From the NCBI GenBank assembly GCA_013399015.1, contig VWZX01010566.1, positions 496,001 through 560,000 on the forward strand: a stretch of 64,000 bases of DNA. Reading direction: 5' to 3'. The notes under the pieces are model-generated. The model did not search any database. It was not told the origin of the DNA and was given only the letters and a program-made list of their open reading frames with translations. This stretch comes from Galbula dea. Taxonomy: Eukaryota; Chordata; Aves; Piciformes; Galbulidae. This document shows, one piece after another, positions 1-12,995 of the stretch. The first letter of the stretch is position 1. Every line of letters begins with the position of its first letter. Position numbers and translations under genes: made by a program.

Positions 1-3000
1 CAAACCTCCACAGTTCCACACACAACTTTTATTCTTCAGACACAGGGATTAATTCTGGTCACCTTCTGAGATTAGAGTGAAGGTGAAGGAAAACAAACAA
101 ACACCCCCAAACATTTCAATACAGTGTAGAACCTGCTTGTTCTCAGACAGTACCATAGTAGGTCCCAGACTCTTGCCTCAAACTCATCTACTGTTTTAAA
201 CAGAGCCAGACTTCTCTAGATGTTCTTCTTCACTTAAGCCAGATACCTGAGTAAAGGCTGACACAGAAGCTGTGAACCTGAAGAATGCTTGTGGGAACCC
301 TCAGACCAAGAAAGCTTTCTCTAGAAGCTGTCATGCACCTCCCTGATGGATCACAGCTCACAAACCAGAAATGCACTTAGTGTAGGGAGCAGTCAGGACT
401 AGATCTCCAGCTTCCTACAGCAGTTGCTCTGCTATGGAGCTAAAAGGTGCATTTGTGCTTCTTCCTCTCCCTGGGTGCTAGCTGAATTGTGACCCAGACA
501 CCTCTAAAGTTTCTGTATCTCAGGTTTAAGTTCTAAATATAAGCTGGCAAAGAGGCACACGAAGAACTTCAATGAAGGAACAGACCATGAGGCCTCAGGG
601 CTACTCCCAGCTTTCTCCTCCAAGTGATGCCACATATCCACAGTCTCCCCTGTGACTTTGGCTCACTCCAGTCCTGGATATTGCCCACCTGGATTGGAAA
701 AAGGAAAGGCAAGCACTGGCCATTGCCTGGACAAGGAGACCTGCTGCATTCCTTGTGCTCCCTGCTTTTTCCTTCCACTCCAGAGAGGGAGACCCAGCAA
801 ACTGAATCACAGCATAGCAAAAAGCTCTGATCATTGTAGCTGCTGGAGCTACCTGCAGATGCAAATCACATCCTGTGTTCCAGAGGCAGTGACTTACCAA
901 ACCCAAGCTAGCTATACAAATAGAACACTGGGTTTCTCCATGTCCACCCAAGTGTGAATGTTCTGATGTTCTGCCCCTTCTCTCCTTCCTTCCTTATGAA
1001 ACATGAGCTTCTGAGGTTCATTTTCTAATCACTGCAGTGAAAGACATTCTTCTCCTACAGAGACCTAATCTTGACACACTCCTCTGCTGCTAGCTCTAAC
1101 TCCCTTGTCATTTCCTGATCCAAACCCTTGTGATTAATCATCTCCTCACAGGTTTATCAATCTGTTCTGAAGCCTGCACACAGGAACATACATGTTCAGC
1201 AGATATTTCCTCCACAACTTTCTCTGCTACACTCTTCTGGAGAACTATTCCAAACTGTGCCAGCTAACTCTTGCTATTTGCAGACATGGGAGATGGGATT
1301 CTAAACCATGAGGATTTGCCAAGAGAGCTATATGAGTATACTAGCAAAAGGATATTTCTCCTCCTGTATAGCTCATCCCTGCTCTTCAAATAAACCACGC
1401 TAGTAGGAGGACTTCCACTGCCTCAGCAGAAGGTTGTTGTTGATAGGAAATTAGTTTCCCCTCTTGCATTGCAAACCAACCTAGCAATGATAACACAGCT
1501 TTCTGACCAGGATGAGTTGTTTTCTCCTCAGTACTCACAGCTGCCAAAAAAGGAATATGATCACTCCCTTAAAGAATAAAAAGTGGCTTAATTCTGTCCT
1601 CCAGAGTAACCTGCATTTTTGATCTGTTCTGAATTCTGTTTCCTGCAAGTCATTCCTGCACAGATAGCAACGTTAAACAAATTAACAAATGACTCTCTGC
1701 AGGAGCCAGGTCGTATTTCACCATTAGAGAAAGAAGCTGATTTTTGCTGGGGTGAAAATAAATCTACACCACCAGTATTTGCTATCCTTCATGTCTCAAC
1801 AGTCCCCCTCAAAATAGTTGCATTTTGTTCTATTTAATGCTTCAGCATTTTACATCTCCAACTAATGTCAATAGTTACAAATCTCACTGGTTTATTTTCA
1901 GCACAGTTCCCCCAGAGTGACAGAACCACACAGCTTGAAGGTGTTGCTGAGAAGATTGCTGGAAAAGAGAAAAAACCTCAACTAAGCTTTGGTCAAAAGG
2001 GAAGCGATGCTCTTTGGACACGGAAGCAAGGAGATCAAAAAGTTTCTCATGTCCATCAGTTGCTTAAAGCCCAATCAAGTCCCAGGGATAATAAACCAAA
2101 GCACTGCAGTGTGGGGAATTCCTGGTGTGGCAGCTTGGTCCCTGTGGGATATTAAACTGCAATCTTGAAATGAAGGATCAGACTCTGGAAGTCTGCTGCC
2201 TGGTGCCCCTCTCTGGCTGTTATACCTGATGCTGGATAGAAGAAACCCAATAAAGTGAAGCATATTGATCAAACTCTGAAGTGTCAGGTAAAAAATAGCT
2301 CTTCATATGTAAACAAAAAGCTGCACAGAAAAAACATCACAATAATCTTCCCAACTCTCCTCTCCTTGAAGTCATTCCAAGCTCTTGCTGCTGCTGCACA
2401 GTGAGGATGTTCTGGTAAGTTTTATGAGCTCCATCACTGACCTATTCATTTGCTGATGCCTGAAAAATGACAGATCTTGTCTTGTCCATTGAATGAAAAA
2501 AGCAGCAAAGCCCTTTACAAGCCTATTAGGAAAACAATATTTACAACAAAGCACCATGGAAAATCCTCCCATTAAATTTTACAGCAGTTTCCTTGGAAGA
2601 GCCTTTCCAGAGAGAACAGCTGGGCTTAATTGCAGAGGAGCTGACTGAAGGAAGTACATCTGATTGCAGATGTCATAAAATTCATGCTTGACACCTTAAT
2701 TTTATTTAATATATATTGGCCACCATCAAATCACTGCATTTGCTGGTTTGCAGGCTAAAGCTATCAAAGTCCTGGCAGGAGAATAGACAGGGAATGCAAA
2801 AGCTTGTGGAGTCCTTCAGAGCTTGGAGCTTAAGACACAGCTTTTTAATGTTATTGATTCCTAACAATCAATATTTTTTTCAATAAGAAGGTCTCATATT
2901 ACCCCTTTTCCCAACCACCCTTCACAAGGAACTTAGTTAGGATGAAAAAGCACTTAATGGCTTTCTTTTGAGGGCTTTTTTTCCCCTTTTCCATATTCAT

Positions 3001-6000
3001 TGCAGTCTCTTCTTCCTTCCCCACTTCACCTCCCTCAGCCCTGCTGGCTGGTACTGCATGGTTGTGGAGGGGTTGGCCACACTTTCTCCAGTGTACCAAC
3101 CTGCCACCAGGTTTCAATTTGACCTAGAGAAGAGAATTGCTTTGAAATTAATGAAATTGCAACCTCATCAACCTATTCTCTTTAAGCTTATTTGCTCAGT
3201 CTCCCATAAAAGGCAAAGACTTGTCCTTTTTCCTCATTCCTGCTGTGTTTCTGTGAGTAACTTAGCTATCAGTGAACTTCCCAAACAAGGTATTAGAGCA
3301 CCTTTTTACCATCAAATCTGAAGCAAGTCATTTCTGCAGGGCTGGTCATCTCCTGGGGGCAGGTGCAGTCCTCTGGCATCTGTGAGACTGGGACACCTTG
3401 CTTCCAGGCAGAGCAGAATCAGAGGGAATAAGAACTGTGATTGCTGCCACCAGAGATTGCCTAAGAGCTGAGTTCCATTCCTGACTAATTGCAGGCAAAT
3501 TGCTTCTGCTGGAAGGTGCATTGGGTGAACAGGAGCATCAGGGTTTGCCTCTAGAGCAGTAAGTTTAGCAAGGATGGAATCCTCCTGCAGTGGAAGGATG
3601 GAATCCCCTTTCCTCTTCAGTCTGTGCTATGGGAGACTGGCATCAGCAGCCCCTTCTCAGTGCTACTTCTCTGCTGAAGGAAGCATTGGGCTTTTCCTTC
3701 CCTTCTCTTTCCAGACTAACACTGTATGTAGCATCCCAACACTTCCAAACTGCCCTGCTGCTCCACTGCTCCCTCGCTCAATGCTAACAGCTTCCTAGAA
3801 AGGATGTTGCAGGATCTGTAACATTGTATTTTAAAGGAGTAGCATTCACTGCTTGCCTCTGGTAGTGGCTGTTTAGCTGGGGCCACCAAACGCTCTGGCT
3901 CTGCTCTGCCATGCACCACACAAACGCAGACAGACAGACAGACAGAGGCATTGCAAGCAGCCACAAAACCACTCTGTAGCAGAAGCAGTTACACAGCTAT
4001 GCCCCCACGAGCACAGGTAAGTAGGCTAGTAAATATTTGCTAAGCTATTGTTGCACGGGATGGTAAACATCAATAGGTAGTGCAATGTTTATTTACATTT
4101 TGATCCTGTGTTTAGGATAATATTATGTCTAAAGATAAGAATACATTCAAATGTTTGGTCTAGTGATACTGCTGACAGAGAAGAGCTTAGGTATTTGCTA
4201 CAGTGTCAAGATGCAGGCAAGGAAATGAAAGGATTATTTTATATAAATAAATAATATTAGTGCATGTAACCCCCACACAGGCACACAACTCTATACCCAG
4301 GGAGTTTTCTCTGTAGAGCAATTGCACTTTGAGAAACAAGCACAATACAAATATCAGAACCTCTGTGGAGGGTGGCAGATGTTGGGCTCTTAAGATAGGA
4401 CTTGTCATTTGGTAGGGAATGACCTTGAGGGCTGCACTACCGACTCCTGGCCTGGCAGGAGGGCAGCTTTTCAGTGAACACAACCTAAGGAGCAGGTACC
4501 CCTCTCCCCAGGCTTAGCCCCCAGCACAGGCAGGTCTCATGCCTTTCTGACAGAGTGAAAGGGAAGTTGTGGTGATTCTTTAGAGAAATGCAGGCTGCAA
4601 TCACTGCAATCACTGCAAAGACCAGCATTCCCTACTCAAAGCCCTGGGAAGGCACCAGCTCCTCAGCAGGGCTGGGACACCTCCTCTGCCAGGCTGTCTT
4701 CTGCCTCCAGCCTGGAGCAGAGGTGAGGAACAGTTGGACATGTCAGGGTTTCTTACAGCTTGCAGTGCAGCAATAGTCCTGTGTCAGAGCTGCCTCTGTC
4801 AGACAGCAGAGCTGCTTTACAGCAAGGCCTGGATCTTTACAGGGAGCTGGGGCTTCTGCCTGATAAAACACTGTGGGCTACAGAGTCTCTCCCTGTGCTG
4901 AAAGTTCCTTTTACAGCTCCATTGAACCCCTAATGACAGCCAGCCTTTATCTCCAGTTCAGGGCCTTCTCAAAGAGTTCCCTGAGTCCTGTTTTGTTTAT
5001 TTGTTTAATGAATTAAATGAGATTTCTTGCAAAATCTGTACCTGTATGTGTACATGCAGGCTTGGTTCTGCTTAGGGCCATTCATTTTGGACACTTGACC
5101 AAAGCCACAGCATCACCTTACTGGACTATTTTGTGCCATACTAGAGGAGTCATCTCTGGAGGACCAGCAGAGCAGTAAAAAGCATTTCCTCTCTAATTCC
5201 TGGCCTTCTCCATGACCTATGTTATTCAGGAGTGTTTTCAGAAGTGCTCCACGATGCCCTCAGTGAGATGTGGCATGGCAGTGGCTCTGGGCTTAGGGGA
5301 TACTAGCTATCTGTTGTACAAACAACGTTGTCACTGCTAATATCTCAGCCAGAAAGACCTAGGTGCAGTGTTTGGGTTTGTTCCTACTTTTTTTTCTCCC
5401 CCCTTAGCATGCTCTGTCTTTTTAGCCCTATGCCTGCTGAATATTAACCACCCTGAGGGTCCCAGTGCAGCTCCACAGCACTGCTGCTTCCTTCAGCCCT
5501 GGCTCAAGTTGTTTTTCTGCCTTTACAGCAGTTTTGGTGGAGAGGCCAAGGACTGGCAGAACTACAGCAGCTGAGCAACCTTCCTCCTCTTCTCAGGTAG
5601 TTCACAGCTGGGGGGAGGGAAGCTCTGGTTGCCAGTTTTACCTTGTGGATACCAGTTCTGTAGTGCCTTTGGACCTGGGCTGTGCTCTGCCATGCACCAC
5701 ACAAGCACAGGGTAAAGAGGTGCTGAGTCCTCTCAGCATTTCTCTCTGAGAGTGAAGGACTTGCTGCCACCATCTCGTCTGGCTGCAAGTGGTGGCTGTG
5801 TTTGGGTGCCCATCCCTGCAGGAGGATGGTGCCCTTCCTTCTGTCCACCTGCTTGTCTGGACTGCAAGAGGTGAGGGAAGGATGCTCTGGGTCTAGCATG
5901 AGAGGCAGAGGGTGGTGCTGGGGTTGAGGGGACTGGGATTGCCTCCAGCTGGAATATGAGAGGCAGTGAAAGACACAGCAGAGAAGAGATGAGGCATGGT

Positions 6001-9000
6001 GGGCAGGAGCAGAATAGAAACTGAGTGAACAGAAGGGATTTGAAAGAGCAGGAGATGCTTTTTCAAACACTCATGGAGGAATTCCCCATGGGAACACACT
6101 AGGAAATCAGAAAGGGTGCAAAGAAAAGCAGGAAAACAATTCTACCAGCTGCTTCTGTAAGAGCATGGGAAGACAAAGCCTGAGTCAATCATGGCCAAGA
6201 GAAAGGATCTTGGCATCCCCAACACAGGAACACACTCCACAAGGTGAAGTCTAGGCTGGAGTTTCCTCTGTGTGGAGGATATCAGAGGCTGCCTCGGAGA
6301 TGTTACCCAGAAAAGAATCTGTACAATCTAAAGGGAGGTGAGGACAGGGAGGGAGCTGCAGGATGGCCAGGGTGCTGTAGCAGGTCTGACTGAGGGATTG
6401 GCATGACCCTGGTGGAGGAAGCTCAGCAGTGTTTGTGGTTTGGGAAATTCCAATGACCTGGAAGAGAACTGGGTCAGGAAATGTACCAAAGATCTGCTCT
6501 AGAGCAAGAAGGGACTAGGGAAGTTGTCAAAGAATTTTGGAACTAAAACAAACAACAAAAAACCCCCACCCAGTTGATCATTTGAAGTGTCTTTTCCATG
6601 ACCAGGAAATACTGAACCTATAATTGTCCCTGTGGAGATGAGCAATGAGAAGGAACCACTTCAGTCTGCCAGTTCCCTGGCTGAACGAGTTGCTGCCAGG
6701 CAGGGCATGAAGCCACAGGCCCTTCAGTCTTGGAAGGTGAGCAGGTCTGGAACAGGAGAGGGAGGCTGAGCACAGGGTGTGTAATCCAGCTGCTCAGATC
6801 CCAACTGCAGCTAGAAGAGGTGAGGAAAAACAGAGGCAGGAGGAACTACCCCAAGTGCTGTCAGCATTTCACCCCTTGAAGCACTGCTGTTCCCTCCACC
6901 CCAGGCAGCTGCAGGCAGGACACACTGTCCCACCCAGGGGAGTTAACCCAGCTGAGACTCCCCTGAAAAAGGGTCTCCTCTCTCTCAAACTTGTCCCTCA
7001 GCCTCCCCCAGGCATACTGCAGTTTTCCTTGGCTGACTGGTAAGATTGTGCCTGACTTCATTGAGAGGCTTTTAAAATCTTAGTCTTTGCTATTAGTATT
7101 GATTAGCTTTGGCCTCTTAATGGGCTATTCTTACTCCTTTTTTTGGTCTCCTGGCTTGTTGCATCCTCAGGTTATATATTGCTCTTCAGGGCTCTTTATT
7201 TGGATTCATAAATGTGAGTAGAGTTGGGGACCAGCTCTCAGAAGGGATGCTAATCCTCTCAACAAGCCCCCAGGCCATCTTTCAGTGTTTAGGAGACCAT
7301 TCACCATAAGAACAATGATGAGCAATGGGATCATGGTACTTTTGGGGGGAGGGGGGAGGAAAAGAGGGAGAGCAAGTTGCCCACAGGGAGGGTGTGAGGA
7401 TTGGGCAACTTCCTGAGCCAATGCACCAGCTCTGTCCCTGCAGCCACGGGTTCTCAGCTTAGAAAAACAAAAGCAGTAATTAATTGTTTGCATTTCCACT
7501 GCATTTTTGCAGATTAACCTCTCCACCAAAAGTTCACCCAGATCTAAATGCAGCCATTTCTGGAGTGGAGAGTAGTGGGAGTTTAATAATGCATAGCAAC
7601 AGCATGCAAGGACTCAAGTCAGGAATATTATACAGAGATAAAAATGCAAGGGCAAGGATCATGGTGAGAGAACTCAGCTCCTCTGGCTTGAACTGCCTCA
7701 TGCAGCCCGGCTAATAACCTGCCTTACAAAGCTGCTGCTGAATTGTTAAACTACTACAAGTAGGTGTCACAAGTACCCTTCAGTTCCCCACCTCAGCTTA
7801 CAGCTGGCATCTCCCAGAGTGTGGTGCCTCCAACCTAATACTCCTGCATGAATCCTGTATTGATTCTGAGGAAACAGAGCTCCTGAGCCACCCAAACAGT
7901 GTTCTGCAGCACAGGTTTCCATTGAGATCTGTCCTCAAGCCACTGATCCAGCAGCCCTTGTAGTGTGAGAGAGCAGCAGATCTATTGCAGGGTGATGCTG
8001 GAGCAGCACATTGATTTGAGGGTCTCATCCTCATCCTTTGGGAACACTCATCCTCTGAGTTTGGATGGCAGAGAAGTCCTGCAGGCAAGAGAACTGCCTC
8101 AGAAACAGAAGATAGGTGTTTTTCTCTATTGCTAGAAAATGCTATTTGCCATTTCTGCTCCTCATTCAAAGTCCCCAGTCCTCAGCACTGTTTGGCATCA
8201 GTTGCTTGCCATGGGATGGGGATCAGGTGTCAATTCGAGTCCTTTTCCTTGGGTGCTTGTGCCTGGGCTTTGACCTTCAGCTGCATCCTGCACATCAGCT
8301 CAGGGATACTCCCCATGGGGTTTAGTGCCCATTACTGTAGGCTATGAGCTCTTGGCAGCCTTGGTCCTCCTGCTGCATCCTGCTGTGACATCTGGAGCTG
8401 GAGAGGCTGCTCCTGGACAGGGAGTTCAGCTGATGAAGGAGGAAGGATACACCACTGAGGGGGTGTTCACTCACTGGCTGACCCTGAGTATTCCTTGTTC
8501 AGACTCTGCTACCCTGACAATTCTCTCTTGAGGGTTGAGCTCTAATCAGATGAATTTGTCTGTTGGCCAGTGAGGAGTAACAGTAAATCTGAAGTCCTGA
8601 AGGCTTGTGGAAATTTTCCCACATGGAGTATAAGATTTTTGAATATAAAGGCAAAAATGGATTGGCGAAGGAAGATTCTCAGCTGGCAAAAGAAGCTGTA
8701 AGAGAGAGCTCAGCAAAAGGGAGAGGACAGTCTAGAGAGTGCTGCAACCCAGCCTGAACACAAGGGGTTTGTCTGGGAAAAGCAGACCCTTGTCATTTCC
8801 CTCTGAAAATGAAACCTAGACAGGATGTTACTGATGGTCTACAGCTTATTCTCAATAAATGATGAACCTTCATGTCCCATGAAATATGAAAGTAGAAAGC
8901 TGCATTCTATTATATTCAGCAAAGGCTGTGGTTTTTTCCCCCCTCTTTTGTTTGAATATATTCATTATCAAAGCTAGAGTGCCCTTGAGAAGCTGAGGCA

Positions 9001-10895
9001 GTTGCCTGTATTACTGTGCTAGGAATTTAAGATCCTTACTGAAGCCTTTGCAAGGAAGATGCAGAGCTGTGTAGTGTGCCTTTCAAGACCCACACTCCAT
9101 CTATTCTGAGCTGACACTCAAGCTGTACAGAGACATCCTTGTCAAACCACTTCCATACTGCCTAGACAAGCAGCTGGCTCTTCATTTCCAGTTGCAGGAA
9201 TTCCAATTTAGAGCAGAAGGGGCTCTAGACCTCTCAGTGCAGGCTCGTGTGGCTCCACGGGCAGAAATCACGTTGGCAGGAAGGAAAGTTCAGCACTGAC
9301 ACTGGATGCAAAGTGCAGGAGAGGGCAGGGACATGTTCTGCTGAAAGAGAGCCTGGCTAACTCCTGTGCTTCAGAAATGGTCAGTGTGCTGAGAGTTTGG
9401 GGGGGATGAGAGGACAATATTTGTTTGGTTTTCCCCATACATCCTTTGTTCTCTCTCCTGCTGTTCAGCTGTGACTCTGAGGAGAAGAAATACATTTATC
9501 TGTACCACAGAGACCTAGAAGAAAAGAGGGAAAACTCTCTCAAATGGCTGATTCCTGGAAGTCAGGAAGAATTACAAGATTCAGAAGATAGATGCATACC
9601 AGTGGCTTCATCTGGTGATTCCTCTTTACCTCTTACTCCTCCTACTTTCAGCATTCTTTTATCTCACTCTCACTATTTAACCACAAACACTATGTCACTA
9701 ACTTCTCCCTGTCCTTTGGATTCTGATTGCTATTCATACAATGTTTTCATTCTTAAGATGTGTGACACCCTCACACATGGCTCAAAATCAGGAATAAGTC
9801 TCTATCTTCTCCAAAAATAACAATGGTTGCTATTAGGGAGGTCCTGGTCTCTGCTGTGCAGTCCACAAAGGGTGGCTCAAGTGTCCTCAGTAGCTTGTAA
9901 GCCAGGAACTGAAGTAACTGGAAGTGGATGCCTAAGCTGACAGGAAGCTTTCTGCTGTGCTGATGGATTTCAAAGGGAAGTGTGGTCACCAGCTGTGGTG
10001 GGTACTAGAAGATCTCCATTTTTATGTCCCTTCTGCCCATGATGATCTCATCAGCAGCCATATAAAGCGATGTGAAAAATCTGAAAATGGATGTTAATTA
10101 ACCTTCTTCATTGGTTTAGTTAATGTAGCTTAATCATTTCTATGTTGCAACAGCTTGATTGTGCCTGCTGGAGTTCACCAGTTGAGTAGTTCTAGCTGTA
10201 AGAGACATCTCTGGGTAACACCAGCATCATATGAACCAACTCCTTCACCAGCAAGCTCTTGGAATAATGATTGAGGCAGAGCTTTTACAAATCAGTGGAA
10301 GTTCAAGTCCCATGAAAATAGTTTTCTGGGGAAGAGCTCCCAGGTACAGCACTGCTGTATCTTGGAGGCAAGCAGGAGCTGAAGATCTCCTCCTGGCTCC
10401 ATGGGAACTGTGCCTTTCCCACAGCACCTTTCAGAGCAGCAGAAACACTACACATCATCAGCTTGGTCTCAGGCAGGAACCTCCACAGGCTCCTTCAGCA
10501 GGTGGAAATCTTTGGAGGTGCTTTATTAACTGCACCACTCTTACAGCAGCTGCCACATCCCATTCCACCAAGGCATTTTCCTGCATCTGCTCCACGGAGA
10601 AATCTGAGAGGCTGAAGGTCACAGCTCTGAGAGGTCTTTGCACTAAGTGACCTCAGCTGCTAGGATGTGGTCCTGGCTAATGTCTAATGGGTTTTGTATG
10701 ACTCAGGGTTTTCTCCTTTGTCCTTCTCTCTCCTTCACCAGGGTGCATTTTGCTAGTTAGTGGTTATGCAGCACCAGAAGTACCTTTTTAAGGCACTTGA
10801 TTCTTATTAAAATCGCTTTGCCAGATTGCCAGAAGCTACTGAATATCTTTCTTCTTCCAAGCAGCCTGGTCACTGCAACCCTCTAACAGAGCATG
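1..10895. other. Upstream intergenic DNA, no gene recognised
   Basis: I find no exon-like coding segment with family resemblance on either strand. The open frames are short, lack splice context or homology I recognise, and look like chance. Visible structure is limited to a CAGA microsatellite near 3.93 kb and a 20-base string (around 3907 and 5687) occurring twice 1.8 kb apart. In mammals the gene on this side of NTNG2 is MED27, read in the opposite direction. I see none of its exons here, so this is most simply intergenic DNA between the two. Confidence 0.6.
3927..3946. repeat. (CAGA)n microsatellite
   Basis: Five perfect CAGA units are visible in a row. It has no coding context. Confidence 0.9.
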
Positions 10896-11105
10896 CATTT
10901 GGATCTTCACTTGTATTGGGACCTTCACTTGTATTTGAACCTTCATCTGCATTCAGATCTTCACTTGTATTGGGACCTTCACTTGTATTTGAACCTTCAT
11001 CTGCATTTGGATCTTCATTTGCACTTGGATCCTCACTTGCATTTGGATCTTCACCTGCATTTGGATCCTCACGTTGGATTCCCATGTGAATTTGGATCCT
11101 CACAT
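10896..11105. repeat. 18-bp minisatellite with 54-bp higher-order unit
   Basis: About ten to eleven tandem copies of an 18-base monomer of the form CATTTGGATCTTCACTTG are visible. The first six monomers form two copies of a 54-base trimer (ATTTGG-, ATTGGG- and ATTTGAA-type monomers), and the last copies are more degenerate. Because 18 is a multiple of three, the array leaves several frames open on both strands and produces repetitive hypothetical peptides. I do not regard those as genes. Confidence 0.92.
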
Positions 11106-11971
11106 ACATTTTTCTCCTCCAGCAGTGGTGCAGAAGGATCAGATCCAGGAGCAGGAAGCCTTTGCCTGGCTGGCACCAGAAGCAGATGTTGCTCCCAGCC
11201 CAGCTCCAGCCGTTCCAGGCTCTGCTCTCAGGCAGCAGAAGTACTAAAGGCAAAATCTGCTGTAGTGAGCAATACTTGTGATCTGTGGCAGCTCAGGCGG
11301 TGGGAGAGGGAAGCTAATGCTCTGCTGCGATACTAGAGGGCACTGTAAACCTGGCAGTTTGGGCTTCGAATGGGACGGAGGAAAAATTGAAGTGTTTGCT
11401 ATTTGCGGTCATTAAAGCTCTCTTGGTACTTACTGCAAAATTAGTGCTAACCCCTGGGTCCTGAACAAATTAATTTGTGGAATTACATTCTGCTGCTGTG
11501 GATCTCTCCCCCTCCCCACCACCACCACTTCAGAACAGGATCCTTACTCATTGCCAGACCCTGAGCTACTGCATCCAGCTGCTGGAGGGGCTCCACCGCC
11601 AGTGAATGGGCAGCTGGTGGGATGCTGGGAGGGGGGAAGGGGAGCAGGAACGATTATGAGAACTCTTGAAGCTATCACTTAACGGTAATGTGTTCGTTAA
11701 TTGGCAGCCAGACCACTGCCTGGCTTCATTGAAAGAACCTGATGGTTTCCTTTCACTGTGGCAGCACAAGGTCTCCTCCTCTGCCTTTGGTGTATGCCAA
11801 CATCAATCTCTTTCCTGCGTGCCTGCTTTAGGATGCACACCTACCAGAGAGGAGGAGAATTCCTGCACTGCCAGAAAACAAAGGCAGTTTTGAGAGAGTC
11901 TTTTAAAACATTTAAAAATAGGAGTATGCTGTTGTAAATGAAACACTCCAATCAATCTGATCAATAGATTA
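11106..11971. other. Intergenic, nothing recognised
   Basis: Unique-looking sequence between the minisatellite and a CR1 copy. No exon, RNA gene or repeat family was recognised. Confidence 0.5.
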
Positions 11972-12493
11972 ATAGAATCATAAAGGTTGGAAGAGACCTC
12001 TAAGATCATGGAGTCCAACCATTAGCCTAACACTGCCAGGTCACTGCTAACCCATGGCCCTCAGCATCACATCCACACATTTTTTGACCCCTCCAGGGAT
12101 GGTGACTCCTCCACTGCCCTGGGCAGCCTGGGCTAATGCCTAACCACTCTTTCAGGGAAGAAATTGCCCCTAATACCTAACCTAAACCTTCCCTAGTGCA
12201 ACTTGAGGCCATTTCCTCTTGTCCTGTCACTTGTTACCTGGGAGAAGAGACCAACCCCCACCCGGGTCCAGCCTCCTGTCAGGTAGCTGTAGAGAGTGAG
12301 AAGGTCTCCCCTGAGCCTCCTCTTCTCCAGGCTAAGCAACCCCAGTTCCCTCAGCTGCTCCTCACAATACTTGTGCTCTAGACCCTTCCCCAACTTCCTT
12401 GCCCTTCTCTGGACACACTGCAGCACCTCAGTGTCCTTCTTGGAGTGAGGAGCCCAAAAGTGAACCCAGGATTCATGGTGTGGCCTCACATAG
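11972..12493 (-). mobile_element. CR1 LINE, 5'-truncated copy (reverse orientation)
   Basis: The left end carries the reverse complement of the avian CR1 3' tail (AATAGAATCATAAAGGTTGG), followed by the characteristic 'AGAGACCTCTAAGATCATGG' segment. It continues through the conserved 3' part of the element, including 'CTTCTCCAGGCTAAGCAACC' and the region after 'CTGGACACACTGCAGCACCT'. The right end stops near 'GGTGTGGCCTCACA', the usual kind of 5' truncation. The residual reverse-strand frame (reading like the end of the CR1 reverse transcriptase and 3' UTR) is non-functional. Confidence 0.93.
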
Positions 12494-12714
12494 GTTTCAG
12501 TATCTGCCTCCTCAGATATTCCTCATGCACTCATCACTGTAATTTATAATTCAGTATTCAACTTGAAAGAGTAAGACTCAACCTGAACAACAGACTGACA
12601 AGTAAACAAGACTTCCCAATTTAAATGTAAAATATTTACCCAATATGCAGAGTCAAGCTCTCTGCTCTCACAATATCACTGCCACACAAAATGCACACAG
12701 AACAGCAGGGAAGG

Positions 12715-12995
12715 GGAGGAAAAGGGATCTTGAGAGGTCACCTAGTCCATCTTCTTCCCCCAGGGTAGGTTCAACTCTGCCTAAATCACTCCTGACAGGA
12801 GTTTCTCTAACCTGTTCTTCCCTGGAGGGTTTTAAGGAGATTACAGAAGCTCCCCAGATAGACTCTTCTGGGGATGAGCTGTACTTATTGATGGAACATT
12901 CTGCCCAAAGCCTAACCCAAATTACATTTCCTGCAGTTCAATCCCACTACTTCTGCCCTACCCTGGTGGGCGTTGGGCAACAGTTCTTGACTTTG
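12715..12995 (-). mobile_element. Older, diverged CR1 fragment
   Basis: Phrases typical of older CR1 subfamilies are recognisable in reverse orientation: 'AGAGGTCACCTAGTCCATC', 'CCTAAATCACTCCTGACAGG' and 'CTCTAACCTGTTCTT'. It is much more diverged than the copy just to the left. The ends are approximate. Two independent insertions, rather than one split element, are likely because both contain the same 3' portion. Confidence 0.6.

Noticed and set aside
3903..5707. 20-base string (CTCTGCCATGCACCACACAA) occurring twice 1.8 kb apart
   Set aside because: Flanking similarity is short and no larger repeat unit is visible; likely a small local duplication or chance.
5504..6070. 188-codon minus-strand frame
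   Set aside because: No recognisable domain, Ser/His/Pro-rich composition, no splice or promoter context; probably chance.
10870..11336. Repetitive open frames on both strands (Leu/His-rich, Asp/Asn/Glu-rich)
   Set aside because: They are translations of the 18-bp minisatellite, open on both strands because the period is a multiple of three.
12193..12489. 98-codon minus-strand frame resembling reverse-transcriptase tail
   Set aside because: It is the decayed 3' part of a 5'-truncated CR1 element, not a host gene. The same applies to the frames at 28642-28911 and 37277-37564.
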